The notes: generated by a model from the letters alone, not told the origin. A DNA stretch of 64,000 nt from Cronobacter condimenti 1330 (GCF_001277255.1 NZ_CP012264.1:806001-870000), one strand, 5' to 3'. Counted from the first letter of the stretch, positions 26,429 to 34,576 are shown. Numbers and translations: made by a program.

Positions 26429-26457
26429 TTAACACTTCACCAAATTCCTGCTATTCT
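26429..26457 (+). promoter_or_regulatory. Candidate acnB promoter
   Basis: TTAACA (26429-26434, five of six matches to the -35 consensus) is separated by exactly 17 bases from TATTCT (26452-26457), and the -10 is preceded by TG-C, an extended -10. It lies about 105 bases upstream of the acnB start. The match in both boxes and spacing makes this one of the better promoters in the window. Confidence 0.65.
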
Positions 26458-26561
26458 CCCCGTCGCGGATCCGGGCATTTACCCTACAAACTGCTGTCTC
26501 ACAGGAGCGTGAAGAGAGAAGCCTGGCTCCCACTATGACAATGAGAGCGAGGAGAACCGTC

Positions 26562-29159
26562 GTGCTAGAAGAATACCGTAAGCACGTAGCTGAGCGTGCC
26601 GCCGAGGGGATTGTAGCCAAACCCTTAGATGCAACCCAAATGGCCGCACTCGTCGAGCTGCTGAAGAACCCGCCTGCGGGTGAAGAAGAGTTTCTGTTAG
26701 ACCTGCTGACCAATCGTGTACCCCCAGGCGTTGATGAAGCCGCCTATGTTAAAGCAGGTTTCCTTGCCGCTGTCGCCAAAGGTGAAGCATCCTCTCCGCT
26801 GGTAACCCCTGAAAAAGCCGTTGAACTGCTGGGCACCATGCAGGGCGGTTACAACATTCATCCGCTGATTGAAGCGCTGGATAACGACACGCTGGCGCCG
26901 ATTGCCGCCAAAGCACTGTCCCATACGCTGCTGATGTTCGATAACTTCTACGACGTAGAAGAAAAAGCAAAAGCGGGCAACGCGTATGCGAAGCAGATCA
27001 TGCAATCCTGGGCAGACGCCGAATGGTTCCTGTCACGCCCGGCGCTGGCAGATAAAATCACCGTCACCGTCTTCAAAGTAACGGGCGAAACCAACACCGA
27101 CGATCTCTCTCCGGCGCCGGACGCCTGGTCGCGCCCGGATATCCCGCTGCATGCGCTGGCGATGCTGAAAAACGCCCGTGAAGGCATTGAGCCGGATCAG
27201 CCAGGCAGCGTAGGTCCAATTAAACAGATCGAAGCCCTGCAACAGAAAGGCTTCCCGCTGGCCTATGTCGGCGACGTGGTCGGTACCGGCTCATCGCGTA
27301 AATCCGCCACCAACTCGGTGCTGTGGTTTATGGGCGACGACATTCCGCATGTGCCGAACAAGCGCGGCGGCGGTGTGGTGCTGGGCGGCAAAATTGCGCC
27401 TATCTTCTTCAACACGATGGAAGATGCGGGCGCGTTGCCGATTGAAGTGGACGTTTCCAACCTGAATATGGGCGATGTCATCGACATCTACCCGTTCAAA
27501 GGCGAAGTGCGCCACCACGAAACCGGCGAGCTGCTGGCAAGTTTTGAACTGAAAACCGACGTGCTGATTGACGAAGTGCGCGCGGGCGGCCGTATCCCGC
27601 TGATTATCGGTCGCGGTCTTACCACCAAAGCGCGCGAAGCGCTGGGCCTGCCGCACAGCGAGGTGTTCCGTCACGCTAAAGATGTCGCGGAAAGCAATCG
27701 TGGTTACTCGCTGGCGCAGAAAATGGTAGGTCGCGCGTGCGGCGTTGCCGGTATCCGTCCGGGCGCGTACTGCGAGCCGAAAATGACGTCGGTAGGTTCA
27801 CAGGACACCACCGGCCCGATGACCCGCGATGAGCTGAAAGACCTGGCGTGCCTCGGCTTCTCCGCAGACCTGGTGATGCAGTCTTTCTGCCACACTGCGG
27901 CGTATCCGAAGCCGGTTGACGTCACCACGCACCACACGTTGCCAGACTTCATTATGAACCGCGGCGGCGTCTCTCTGCGTCCGGGTGATGGCGTTATCCA
28001 CTCGTGGCTGAACCGCATGCTGCTGCCGGACACCGTTGGCACCGGCGGCGACTCCCACACCCGCTTCCCGATCGGTATTTCTTTCCCGGCGGGCTCTGGC
28101 CTTGTGGCGTTTGCCGCCGCGACCGGCGTGATGCCGCTCGATATGCCGGAATCAGTGCTGGTGCGCTTTAAGGGCCAGATGCAGCCGGGTATTACGCTTC
28201 GTGACCTTGTGCATGCGATCCCTTATTACGCTATCCAGCAAGGTCTTCTGACCGTAGAGAAGAAGGGCAAGAAAAACATCTTCTCTGGCCGTATCCTGGA
28301 GATCGAAGGTCTGCCGGAGCTGAAAGTCGAGCAGGCATTTGAGCTGACCGATGCCTCTGCCGAGCGTTCTGCGGCGGGTTGCACCATCAAGCTCAACAAA
28401 GAGCCGATCATTGAGTATCTCAACTCCAACATCGTGCTGCTGAAGTGGATGATTGCCGAAGGCTACGGCGATCGCCGTACGCTGGAGCGTCGTATTCAGG
28501 GGATGGAGAAGTGGCTTGCCGATCCTCAACTGCTGGAAGCAGATGCCGATGCGGAATACGCGGCGGTGATCGATATCGATCTGAACGAGATCAAAGAGCC
28601 GATTCTCTGCGCGCCGAACGATCCGGACGACGCGCGTCTGCTCTCTGCCGTGACCGGCGATAAGATTGACGAAGTGTTTATCGGCTCGTGCATGACCAAT
28701 ATCGGTCACTTCCGTGCGGCGGGTAAACTGCTGGATACCCATAAAGGCCAGCTGCCGACCCGCCTGTGGGTTGCGCCGCCGACCCGTATGGATGCCGCGC
28801 AGCTCACAGAAGAAGGCTACTACAGCGTCTTTGGTAAGAGCGGCGCGCGTATTGAGATCCCGGGCTGCTCGCTGTGCATGGGGAACCAGGCGCGCGTGGC
28901 GGACGGCGCGACGGTGGTGTCCACCTCGACCCGTAACTTCCCGAACCGTCTTGGTACCGGTGCGAACGTCTATCTGGCCTCAGCCGAACTCGCCGCCGTT
29001 GCGGCGCTGATTGGCCGCCTGCCGACGCCGGACGAGTATCAGCAGTTCATGTCTCAGGTGGATAAAACCGCTGTGGATACGTACCGTTATCTGAACTTCG
29101 ACCAGCTGAATCAGTACACTGAGAAAGCGGACGGCGTGATTTTCCAGACTGCGGTATAA
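26562..29159 (+). CDS. acnB: Aconitate hydratase B AcnB (bifunctional)
   Basis: AcnB is the main TCA-cycle aconitase (citrate to isocitrate) and also acts on 2-methylisocitrate; without its cluster it can bind mRNA. The start is GTG at 26562 after GGAG, giving 865 residues (LEEYRKHVAERAAEGIVAKP), equal to E. coli. The N-terminal HEAT-like domain of B-type aconitases precedes the swivel domain (DVVGTGSSRKSATNSVLWF). The iron-sulfur ligands are in FIGSCMTNIGHF and PGCSLCMGNQAR. A hairpin terminator pair follows. Confidence 0.98.
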   Translation: MLEEYRKHVAERAAEGIVAKPLDATQMAALVELLKNPPAGEEEFLLDLLTNRVPPGVDEAAYVKAGFLAAVAKGEASSPLVTPEKAVELLGTMQGGYNIHPLIEALDNDTLAPIAAKALSHTLLMFDNFYDVEEKAKAGNAYAKQIMQSWADAEWFLSRPALADKITVTVFKVTGETNTDDLSPAPDAWSRPDIPLHALAMLKNAREGIEPDQPGSVGPIKQIEALQQKGFPLAYVGDVVGTGSSRKSATNSVLWFMGDDIPHVPNKRGGGVVLGGKIAPIFFNTMEDAGALPIEVDVSNLNMGDVIDIYPFKGEVRHHETGELLASFELKTDVLIDEVRAGGRIPLIIGRGLTTKAREALGLPHSEVFRHAKDVAESNRGYSLAQKMVGRACGVAGIRPGAYCEPKMTSVGSQDTTGPMTRDELKDLACLGFSADLVMQSFCHTAAYPKPVDVTTHHTLPDFIMNRGGVSLRPGDGVIHSWLNRMLLPDTVGTGGDSHTRFPIGISFPAGSGLVAFAAATGVMPLDMPESVLVRFKGQMQPGITLRDLVHAIPYYAIQQGLLTVEKKGKKNIFSGRILEIEGLPELKVEQAFELTDASAERSAAGCTIKLNKEPIIEYLNSNIVLLKWMIAEGYGDRRTLERRIQGMEKWLADPQLLEADADAEYAAVIDIDLNEIKEPILCAPNDPDDARLLSAVTGDKIDEVFIGSCMTNIGHFRAAGKLLDTHKGQLPTRLWVAPPTRMDAAQLTEEGYYSVFGKSGARIEIPGCSLCMGNQARVADGATVVSTSTRNFPNRLGTGANVYLASAELAAVAALIGRLPTPDEYQQFMSQVDKTAVDTYRYLNFDQLNQYTEKADGVIFQTAV

Positions 29160-29169
29160 CAAAAGCCTG

Positions 29170-29190
29170 CCCGGCGTGATTCGCGCCGGG
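29170..29190 (+). other. Hairpin after acnB
   Basis: CCCGGCG and CGCCGGG can pair around a short loop about 10 bases after the acnB stop. It precedes a stronger T-flanked terminator by about 10 bases and may protect the 3' end of the abundant acnB message. Confidence 0.45.
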
Positions 29191-29199
29191 CCAGCCAGT

Positions 29200-29230
29200 A
29201 AAAAGGGAAGCCAATGGCTTCCCTTTTTTA
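29200..29230. terminator. Bidirectional terminator between acnB and the secreted hypothetical gene
   Basis: AAAAAGGGAAGCC pairs perfectly with GGCTTCCCTTTTT around AAT (29200-29228). A and T runs on the two sides make it work for acnB on the forward strand and for the convergent gene ending at 29245 on the reverse strand. Confidence 0.85.
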
Positions 29231-29244
29231 ATGCGCCACACCGT

Positions 29245-29640
29245 TCACGATGCCGCTTTACCGTCGTAGCGGGGCAGGCTCACTACCGGATACGTAAACT
29301 CGCCTTCAACCTGGCAGCGCTCCGGTTTTTGCTTACCGGCGTCAAACAACACATAGCGCTCTTTTTCCGGGAAGTAGATCAGATCGTCGCCGTTACGAAA
29401 TGAAATCGTCTCATACGGCACGCCACTTTCGGTTTTGCTCTTCTCAATGCCGGAGGCTATCTGGAAATGGTTTTCCCACTTCATGGTTGAGAGACGGTAT
29501 TTAAAGAACGAGACCAGCACGTTGCCGCGGTTGACGCAATCCAGACGCACCGCCTCGCCGGCACAGGCATACGAGAGCGGCAGCGCCGCGGTGGCAAGCA
29601 GCAGCGCATGGTGTAGAGAAAATTTCACAGGCAACCCCAT
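29245..29640 (-). CDS. Secreted hypothetical protein
   Basis: I do not recognise this 131-residue product. The start at 29640 (MGLPVKFSLHHALLLATAAL) follows AAGGA at 10 bases; a longer frame opens at 29685 but reads through this SD. A typical signal peptide is visible (basic start, hydrophobic ALLLATAALPLSYA, probable cleavage near ACA-GEAV), so it is probably periplasmic. The mature part has two cysteines (RLDCVNRG and PERCQVEG) that could form a disulfide, and beta-rich segments such as WENHFQIASGIEK and RYVLFDAGKQ. It lies between convergent acnB and divergent yacL, a site with no gene in E. coli K-12. Confidence 0.75.
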   Translation of the reverse strand: MGLPVKFSLHHALLLATAALPLSYACAGEAVRLDCVNRGNVLVSFFKYRLSTMKWENHFQIASGIEKSKTESGVPYETISFRNGDDLIYFPEKERYVLFDAGKQKPERCQVEGEFTYPVVSLPRYDGKAAS

Positions 29641-29810
29641 CACAACAATCCTTAAGATAAACCAAGAGTAACACAGCTGGCACAACGGCTCGTCTACGAG
29701 GGTGTTTCAGTTTCGTCGATGGCGGCGCTTTTCTTTCCGTTTCATGCTGCGATAATAACAAGAGATAAACAAAGCAGCGGCCAGGCGGCGCCGGGCCAGA
29801 GGAAAACACC

Positions 29811-30176
29811 ATGGATTATGAATTTTTGCGCGACATCACCGGCGTGGTGAAAGTCCGCCTCTCAATGGGCCACGAAGCGCTCGGCTACTGGTTCAATGAA
29901 GAGGTAAAAGGCAATCTGGCGCTGCTGGATGAAGTCGAGGCGGCGGCCCGCGATGTGAAAGGCAGCGAGCGACAATGGCAGAAAACCGGCCATGAATATA
30001 CGCTGTGGCTGGATGGCGAAGAAGTCATGGTGCGCGCCAATCAGCTGGAGTTTTCCGGCGACGAAATGGAAGAGGGGATGAGTTACTACGATGAAGAGAG
30101 CCTGTCGCTGTGTGGCGTCGAAGATTTTCTTCAGGTGGTGAAGGCGTACCGCGACTTTCTGGCGCAGTACGGATAA
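29811..30176 (+). CDS. yacL: UPF0231 family protein YacL
   Basis: This is a small acidic cytosolic protein of unknown function, conserved across Enterobacterales. The 121-residue product starts MDYEFLRDITGVVKVRLSMG and contains HEYTLWLDGEEVMVRANQLE and EEGMSYYDEESLSLCGVEDF, nearly identical to E. coli YacL (120 residues). There is no signal peptide or membrane segment. It is convergent with speD; a GC-rich hairpin (GCGGCGC/GCGCCGC, about 30178-30197) lies in the 27-base gap. Confidence 0.93.
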   Translation: MDYEFLRDITGVVKVRLSMGHEALGYWFNEEVKGNLALLDEVEAAARDVKGSERQWQKTGHEYTLWLDGEEVMVRANQLEFSGDEMEEGMSYYDEESLSLCGVEDFLQVVKAYRDFLAQYG

Positions 30177-30203
30177 CGCGGCGCGTCCCTGCGCCGCACG
30201 CGG

Positions 30204-30998
30204 TTATACGGACGGGATATTGCGTCCGTAATAGATTTCGCGCATTTCTTTCCAGAGCAGGTCGGTAATCACCTTGCGCTCTTCTTCCGTTAACTCTTCC
30301 GGTCGGGTGTGGAACATGTAGTGCTTAAGGTCGAACTCCTTAAGCAGCATCTTGGTATGGAAGATGTTTTCCTGATAAACGTTCACGTCCATCATGTCAT
30401 ACAGCGATTTTATGTCGACGGACATAAAGTTCTGTATCGAGTTAATCTCATGGTCGATAAAGTGTTTCATGCCATTCACGTCACGGGTGAAACCGCGCAC
30501 GCGATAGTCAATGGTCACGATATCGGACTCAAGCTGGTGGATTAAATAATTTAGTGCCTTCAGAGGCGAAATAACGCCGCAGGTGGACACTTCAATATCG
30601 GCGCGGAAGGTGCACAGGCCGCCTTCAGGGTGGCTTTCCGGATAGGTATGCACGCAAATATGGCTCTTGTCGAGATGCGCGACCACGGTTTCCGGCAATG
30701 GGCCAGGGTGCTCGGTTTTGTCGATAAGTTGCGGGTCGACCGGCTCTTCACTCACCAGAATCGTGACGCTGGCACCCTGTGGTTCATAATCCTGACGTGC
30801 GATATTCAGAATATTGGCGCCGATAATCGAGCAGGTCTCCGTCAGGATTTCGGTCAGACGGTTGGCGTTATAGAGTTCGTCGATATAGGCGATATAACCA
30901 TCGCGCTCTTCCGCCGTTTTGGCGTAGCAAATATCGTAAATACAAAAACTCAGGCTTTTAGTCAGGTTGTTAAAGCCATGCAGTTTCAGCTTTTTCAA
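30204..30998 (-). CDS. speD: S-adenosylmethionine decarboxylase proenzyme SpeD
   Basis: SpeD decarboxylates S-adenosylmethionine to supply the aminopropyl group for spermidine. The 264-residue proenzyme self-cleaves between Lys111 and Ser112, visible in HLDKSHICVHTYPE, leaving a pyruvoyl group on the serine. The start codon is TTG at 30998, within LKLHGFNNLTKSLSF context as in E. coli. The weak start is preceded by a 12-base perfect Shine-Dalgarno (TAAGGAGGTGAT on the reverse strand, 31015-31004) that includes the speE stop codon. It follows speE by 14 bases and is expected to be translationally coupled to it. Confidence 0.97.
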   Translation of the reverse strand: MKKLKLHGFNNLTKSLSFCIYDICYAKTAEERDGYIAYIDELYNANRLTEILTETCSIIGANILNIARQDYEPQGASVTILVSEEPVDPQLIDKTEHPGPLPETVVAHLDKSHICVHTYPESHPEGGLCTFRADIEVSTCGVISPLKALNYLIHQLESDIVTIDYRVRGFTRDVNGMKHFIDHEINSIQNFMSVDIKSLYDMMDVNVYQENIFHTKMLLKEFDLKHYMFHTRPEELTEEERKVITDLLWKEMREIYYGRNIPSV

Positions 30999-31003
30999 TT
31001 TTT

Positions 31004-31015
31004 ATCACCTCCTTA
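31004..31015 (-). promoter_or_regulatory. Maximal Shine-Dalgarno of speD containing the speE stop codon
   Basis: TAAGGAGGTGAT on the reverse strand is complementary to the whole 3' anti-SD end of 16S rRNA (AUCACCUCCUUA). Its first three bases are the speE stop codon, and the speD TTG start begins five bases after it. Ribosomes that finish speE would be placed directly for speD initiation. Confidence 0.9.
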
Positions 31016-31879
31016 GGATGCCTGAGACGCCAGGGCATCTTGCAAATATTGCGGCAGAGCGAAGGCTGCCGTATGAATGGCCGAATTGTAATAACGGCAC
31101 TTCAGCCCGGCGGCGTGAAAGCGCGCCTGTAGCGTTTCAAGTGGAAGTTTACGCAGCGCCTCGTTATCGGTTGCCCAGGCAAACGTCATAATGCCGCCGT
31201 AGTAAGTCGGAATTGCCGCCTGATAGAAGCTGACGTCGCTAAAATAATGGCTGAGCTTTTTATGGCTGCCGATGGCTTCATCTTGTTGCAGGAAGCAGAC
31301 ACCATTCTGTGCGACAAAAATCCCGCCCTGGTTCAGGCAACGCTTGCACCCTTCATAAAATGCTGAGGTGAACAGACTCTCGCCCGGACCGATAGGATCG
31401 GTACAGTCGGAGATAATCACGTCGAATTTCTGGGTGGTCTGGTTGACAAAATTCACGCCGTCATCAATCACCAGCGTAAAGCGCGGATCGTCATAGCTGC
31501 CGGCGTTGTGGTTGGGCAGATGCTCGCGGCAAAACGCCACCACGCCCGCGTCGATTTCCACCATCGTGATGGATTCCACGTTCTGATGCCGTGTGACTTC
31601 ACGCAGCATCGCGCCGTCGCCGCCGCCGATAATCAACACGCGCTTCGCGTGGCCGTGGGCCAGCAATGGGACGTGCGTCATCATCTCGTGGTAGATAAAC
31701 TCGTCGCGTTCGGTGGTTTGCACCACGCCATCAAGTGCCATCACCCGGCCAAAGGCGGCGTTCTCGAAAATAATCAGATCCTGATGATCGGTCTTTTCGC
31801 GATAGAGCACTTTGTCGAGGGCAAAGTATTGACCAAACTGATCGTGCAGCGTTTCGTGCCACATAGGATTCTCGGTCAC
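31013..31879 (-). CDS. speE: Spermidine synthase SpeE
   Basis: SpeE transfers the aminopropyl group of decarboxylated SAM to putrescine. The 288-residue product equals E. coli in length. It starts at GTG (31879) behind AAGGAGGT. Motifs visible are the nucleotide-binding GGGDGAMLREV, the EIDAGVV acidic residue, and DCTDPIGPGESLFTSAFYEG holding the catalytic Asp. It is first in speE-speD. A gap of about 108 bases separates it from yacC upstream, and its promoter was not located. Confidence 0.97.
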   Translation of the reverse strand: MTENPMWHETLHDQFGQYFALDKVLYREKTDHQDLIIFENAAFGRVMALDGVVQTTERDEFIYHEMMTHVPLLAHGHAKRVLIIGGGDGAMLREVTRHQNVESITMVEIDAGVVAFCREHLPNHNAGSYDDPRFTLVIDDGVNFVNQTTQKFDVIISDCTDPIGPGESLFTSAFYEGCKRCLNQGGIFVAQNGVCFLQQDEAIGSHKKLSHYFSDVSFYQAAIPTYYGGIMTFAWATDNEALRKLPLETLQARFHAAGLKCRYYNSAIHTAAFALPQYLQDALASQAS

Positions 31880-31987
31880 TGGCTGATACCTCCTTCGTTA
31901 ACAACCCTTAAAAACGGGCGCAACATCATAGCTAACTATGACCGTGGATGCACGGTCACGATTTCACCAAAGGGGCAGAGGAAGGGA

Positions 31988-32335
31988 TTACTTGACGTAG
32001 GCAAGCAGGCTTAACGAGTCGCGCGCCAGCGCTTTGCACTTTTTAGCGGTAGGGATAGCGATGCCGCTCAGGTCGCGATAACTGTCCTCGCCGAGCGCCT
32101 TCATATTAAAGCTGTCGTAATTGCTTAAATCCCACTGATTTTGCTGGGCAAAAAAGACCAGCGCGCGGCGGATCTGCCCATTTGGCAGGTTCTGGTAGCC
32201 GCAATCATTTTTCAGAAAGACAAATACCGCCGTCAGATCGGCCATGTCTTCCGCCTCTGATTCACTCAGCGCAAAACTGTTAGTGGAAAAGGCCAACAGA
32301 CAGCCCAGAAACATTAGCCTGACTACTTTTCTCAT
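31988..32335 (-). CDS. yacC: Secreted YacC family protein (pilotin-like)
   Basis: YacC is a small periplasmic protein; E. coli YacC has been linked to type II secretion pilotins (AspS-like), though function there is not settled. The start at 32335 (MRKVVRLMFLGCLLAFSTNS) gives 115 residues with a signal peptide and probable cleavage at SFA-LSES. The mature part (EAEDMADLTAVFVFLKNDCG, then YQNLPNGQIRRALVFFAQQN) is nearly identical to E. coli and has two cysteines. The in-frame start at 32374 is not conserved. Upstream lies the CRISPR leader region. Confidence 0.92.
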   Translation of the reverse strand: MRKVVRLMFLGCLLAFSTNSFALSESEAEDMADLTAVFVFLKNDCGYQNLPNGQIRRALVFFAQQNQWDLSNYDSFNMKALGEDSYRDLSGIAIPTAKKCKALARDSLSLLAYVK

Positions 32336-32711
32336 CACGTCTACCACTCGCCAACCGATACCAAACGATAGCACACTTCACCAAACGGCGACGAGGTTAT
32401 TTCCCGTGTTTTCTGAAGGCAGATGCCCGTACCACAGGGCTTGTCGCCTGTTTCTGGCCCGCCGGTAAAACAGCGAAACACCCATCATTCGGTACATCAC
32501 CCACGCGCGATTTGAGAAAGTAAATTGCACACGGCAAGCGAAGGCGAACGCAGCGTGCGCCCTTTTCTTATATTCACTGAAACCCTTTTTTCTTCGTGCG
32601 CGTTAACTTATTGATTTTACGAAGCACGTTACGTGCGCTGAAAAAAAGGTGTGATGAAAGGAAAACGGATTATTTGTATTTAATACAATTGATTAGGTAA
32701 TATTCGGGCTT
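32336..32711 (+). other. AT-rich region upstream of the CRISPR array (putative leader)
   Basis: This 376-base stretch between yacC and the first CRISPR repeat holds no convincing gene. The part nearest the array (about 32575-32711) is AT-rich and includes a perfect inverted repeat TTGTATT-T-AATACAA at 32674-32688, with -10-like TACAAT and TAATAT sequences nearby. Because the degenerate repeat is at the far end, this side is the leader. Type I-F leaders carry transcription and integration signals; I infer that role by position only. Confidence 0.55.
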
Positions 32712-32919
32712 GTTCACTGCCGTACAGGCAGCTTAGAAAGCGAGGCGATACGAATCGGTCGCGCAAAAGGTGTTCACTGCCGCGCAGGCAGCTTAGAAAA
32801 ACGACGTGCGGCTGATGCGCACGCTTGACGGGTTCACTGCCGCGCAGGCAGCTTAGAAAGCGGAAATGGGGAGGGTGAGCGTTGGCCGGTCGTTCACTGC
32901 CGCGCAGGCAGCCACAAAC
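32712..32919 (+). CRISPR. Orphan type I-F CRISPR array, 4 repeats and 3 spacers
   Basis: Four 28-base repeats start at 32712, 32772, 32832 and 32892, separated by three spacers of exactly 32 bases (32740-32771, 32800-32831, 32860-32891). The repeat begins GTTCACTGCC, continues with a five-base loop and GGCAG, and ends CTTAGAAA; the CTGCC/GGCAG stem is the Cas6f (Csy4) hairpin of subtype I-F. Repeat 1 has GTACA in the loop, repeats 2-4 have GCGCA. The last repeat matches for 21 bases then diverges (CACAAAC in place of TTAGAAA), as expected for the leader-distal end. No cas gene occurs anywhere in this window, so processing would need Cas6f from elsewhere. Confidence 0.95.
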
Positions 32920-32940
32920 CGTATTACTGCTCCGCCAGAC

Positions 32941-32971
32941 TTGACCTTCCCGCAAGGGGAGGGTTTAAGCT
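32941..32971 (+). promoter_or_regulatory. CueR-type promoter of cueO
   Basis: TTGACC (-35, 32941-32946) and TAAGCT (-10, 32966-32971) are separated by 19 bases. The spacer holds an imperfect dyad (CCTTCCC ... GGGGAGG) matching the E. coli cueO and copA operators. The overlong spacer is the signature of MerR-family activation, here by CueR in response to copper(I). It starts 21 bases after the last CRISPR repeat. Confidence 0.88.
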
Positions 32972-33004
32972 CAACGGATGCCCGTTGACGATAAGGACTG
33001 GAAG

Positions 33005-34576
33005 ATGCAACGCCGAGATTTTATTAAGTACACCGCTGCGCTGGGCGCGTTAAGCGCGCTGCCCACATGGAGCCGGGGCGCGTTTGCTGCCGAACAACCC
33101 GCGCTGCCGATCCCTGCGCTGCTAACGCCCGATGCCCGCAGCCGCATTCAACTCACCGCGACAGCGGGGAAAACCGCATTTGCCGGGAAAAATGTCACGA
33201 CCTGGGGGTATAACGGCTCGCTGCTGGGGCCTGCGATTAAGCTGCGCCAGGGGAAACCAGTAACGGTCGATATCCGCAATACGCTCGGGGAAGAAACCAC
33301 GGTGCACTGGCATGGGCTGGAAGTGCCGGGCGAGGTAGATGGCGGTCCGCAGGGCGTTATTTCGCCTGGGCAAACCCGGAGTGTGAGCTTTACGCCGGAA
33401 CAGCGCGCCGCGACCTGCTGGTTTCATCCGCATCAGCACGGTAAAACCGGTCACCAGGTGGCGATGGGGCTGGCGGGATTGTTGCTTATCGAAGATACCG
33501 AAAGCCTGCAACTGATGCTGCCCAAAATCTGGGGTGTCGATGATGTGCCGCTTATTATTCAGGATAAAAAGTTCACCGCAGCGGGTGAGGTCGATTATCA
33601 ACTGGATGTCATGACCGCCGCCGTCGGCTGGTTTGGCGATACCTTGCTGTGCAACGGCGCAGTTTATCCGCGTCACACGCCGCCAAAAGGCTGGCTGCGT
33701 CTGCGTCTGCTGAACGGCTGTAACGCGCGCACGCTGAAAATCGCGGCAAGCGACAACCGCCCGCTGTATGTGATAGCCAGCGACGGTGGGTTGCTGGCGG
33801 AGCCGGTGAAAGTGACCGAGCTGCCGATGCTGATGGGCGAGCGTTTTGAAGTGCTGGTGGAAACCAGTGACGCAAAACCTTTCGATATCGTAACGTTGCC
33901 GGTGACCCAGATGGGCATGACGGTCGCGCCGTTCGACAAACCACAGCCGGTGGTACGCATTCAGCCTGTTGTAGTGCCTGCTTCAGGGATGCTACCGGAT
34001 AAACTGGTTGAGGTGTCGGCGCTGCCTGCGCTTGATGGTCTTCAGGAACGCTGGCTACAGCTCATGATGGACCCTATGCTCGACATGATGGGAATGCAGG
34101 CGTTGACGAAGCGTTACGGCAAGCAGGCGCTGGCGGGGAACCCACACGGGCAGATGATGAGCCAGATGGAACATATGGGCCACGGTAAAATGTCGCAGGG
34201 CGGTATGGGCCACGGCGGCAACGGGTTTGATTTCCATAACGCCAATAAAATTAACGGCAAGGCGTTTGATATGAACGCGCCAGCGTTTGCGGCGTCGCTC
34301 GGTAAGTATGAGCGATGGACTGTCTCTGGCGAGGGCGACATGATGCTTCACCCGTTTCATATCCACGGCGCGCAGTTCCGTATTCTCACCGAAAATGGCA
34401 AACCGCCCGCTGCGCACCGCGCTGGATGGAAAGATACCGTATGGGTCGAAGGCGCGCGCAGTGAGGTGGTAGTGCGCTTTGATTACGCGGCGTCAGCGGA
34501 GCATGCGTATATGGCGCATTGCCATCTGTTAGAGCATGAAGATACCGGGATGATGCTCGGGTTTACGGTGGCGTAG
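33005..34576 (+). CDS. cueO: Multicopper oxidase CueO
   Basis: CueO is a periplasmic cuprous oxidase that protects against copper. The ATG at 33005 (MQRRDFIKYTAALGALSALP) gives 523 residues (516 in E. coli) and includes a Tat signal (RRDFIK) ending near AFA-AEQP. An earlier in-frame ATG at 32978 lies close behind the -10 and is less likely. The copper ligands are visible as HWHGLEVPG, CWFHPHQHGKTG, HPFHIHG and HCHLLEHEDTGM. The Met-rich insert near residues 360-410 (QMMSQMEHMGHGKMSQGGMG) is slightly different in spacing from E. coli. Expression should follow the CueR promoter just upstream. Confidence 0.97.
   Translation: MQRRDFIKYTAALGALSALPTWSRGAFAAEQPALPIPALLTPDARSRIQLTATAGKTAFAGKNVTTWGYNGSLLGPAIKLRQGKPVTVDIRNTLGEETTVHWHGLEVPGEVDGGPQGVISPGQTRSVSFTPEQRAATCWFHPHQHGKTGHQVAMGLAGLLLIEDTESLQLMLPKIWGVDDVPLIIQDKKFTAAGEVDYQLDVMTAAVGWFGDTLLCNGAVYPRHTPPKGWLRLRLLNGCNARTLKIAASDNRPLYVIASDGGLLAEPVKVTELPMLMGERFEVLVETSDAKPFDIVTLPVTQMGMTVAPFDKPQPVVRIQPVVVPASGMLPDKLVEVSALPALDGLQERWLQLMMDPMLDMMGMQALTKRYGKQALAGNPHGQMMSQMEHMGHGKMSQGGMGHGGNGFDFHNANKINGKAFDMNAPAFAASLGKYERWTVSGEGDMMLHPFHIHGAQFRILTENGKPPAAHRAGWKDTVWVEGARSEVVVRFDYAASAEHAYMAHCHLLEHEDTGMMLGFTVA

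Noticed and set aside
32680..32955. Reverse-strand 91-codon frame across the CRISPR array with a repeating FLSCLRGSE peptide
   Set aside because: The peptide periodicity is only the translation of the 60-base repeat-spacer unit; there is no ribosome-binding site or protein-like composition.
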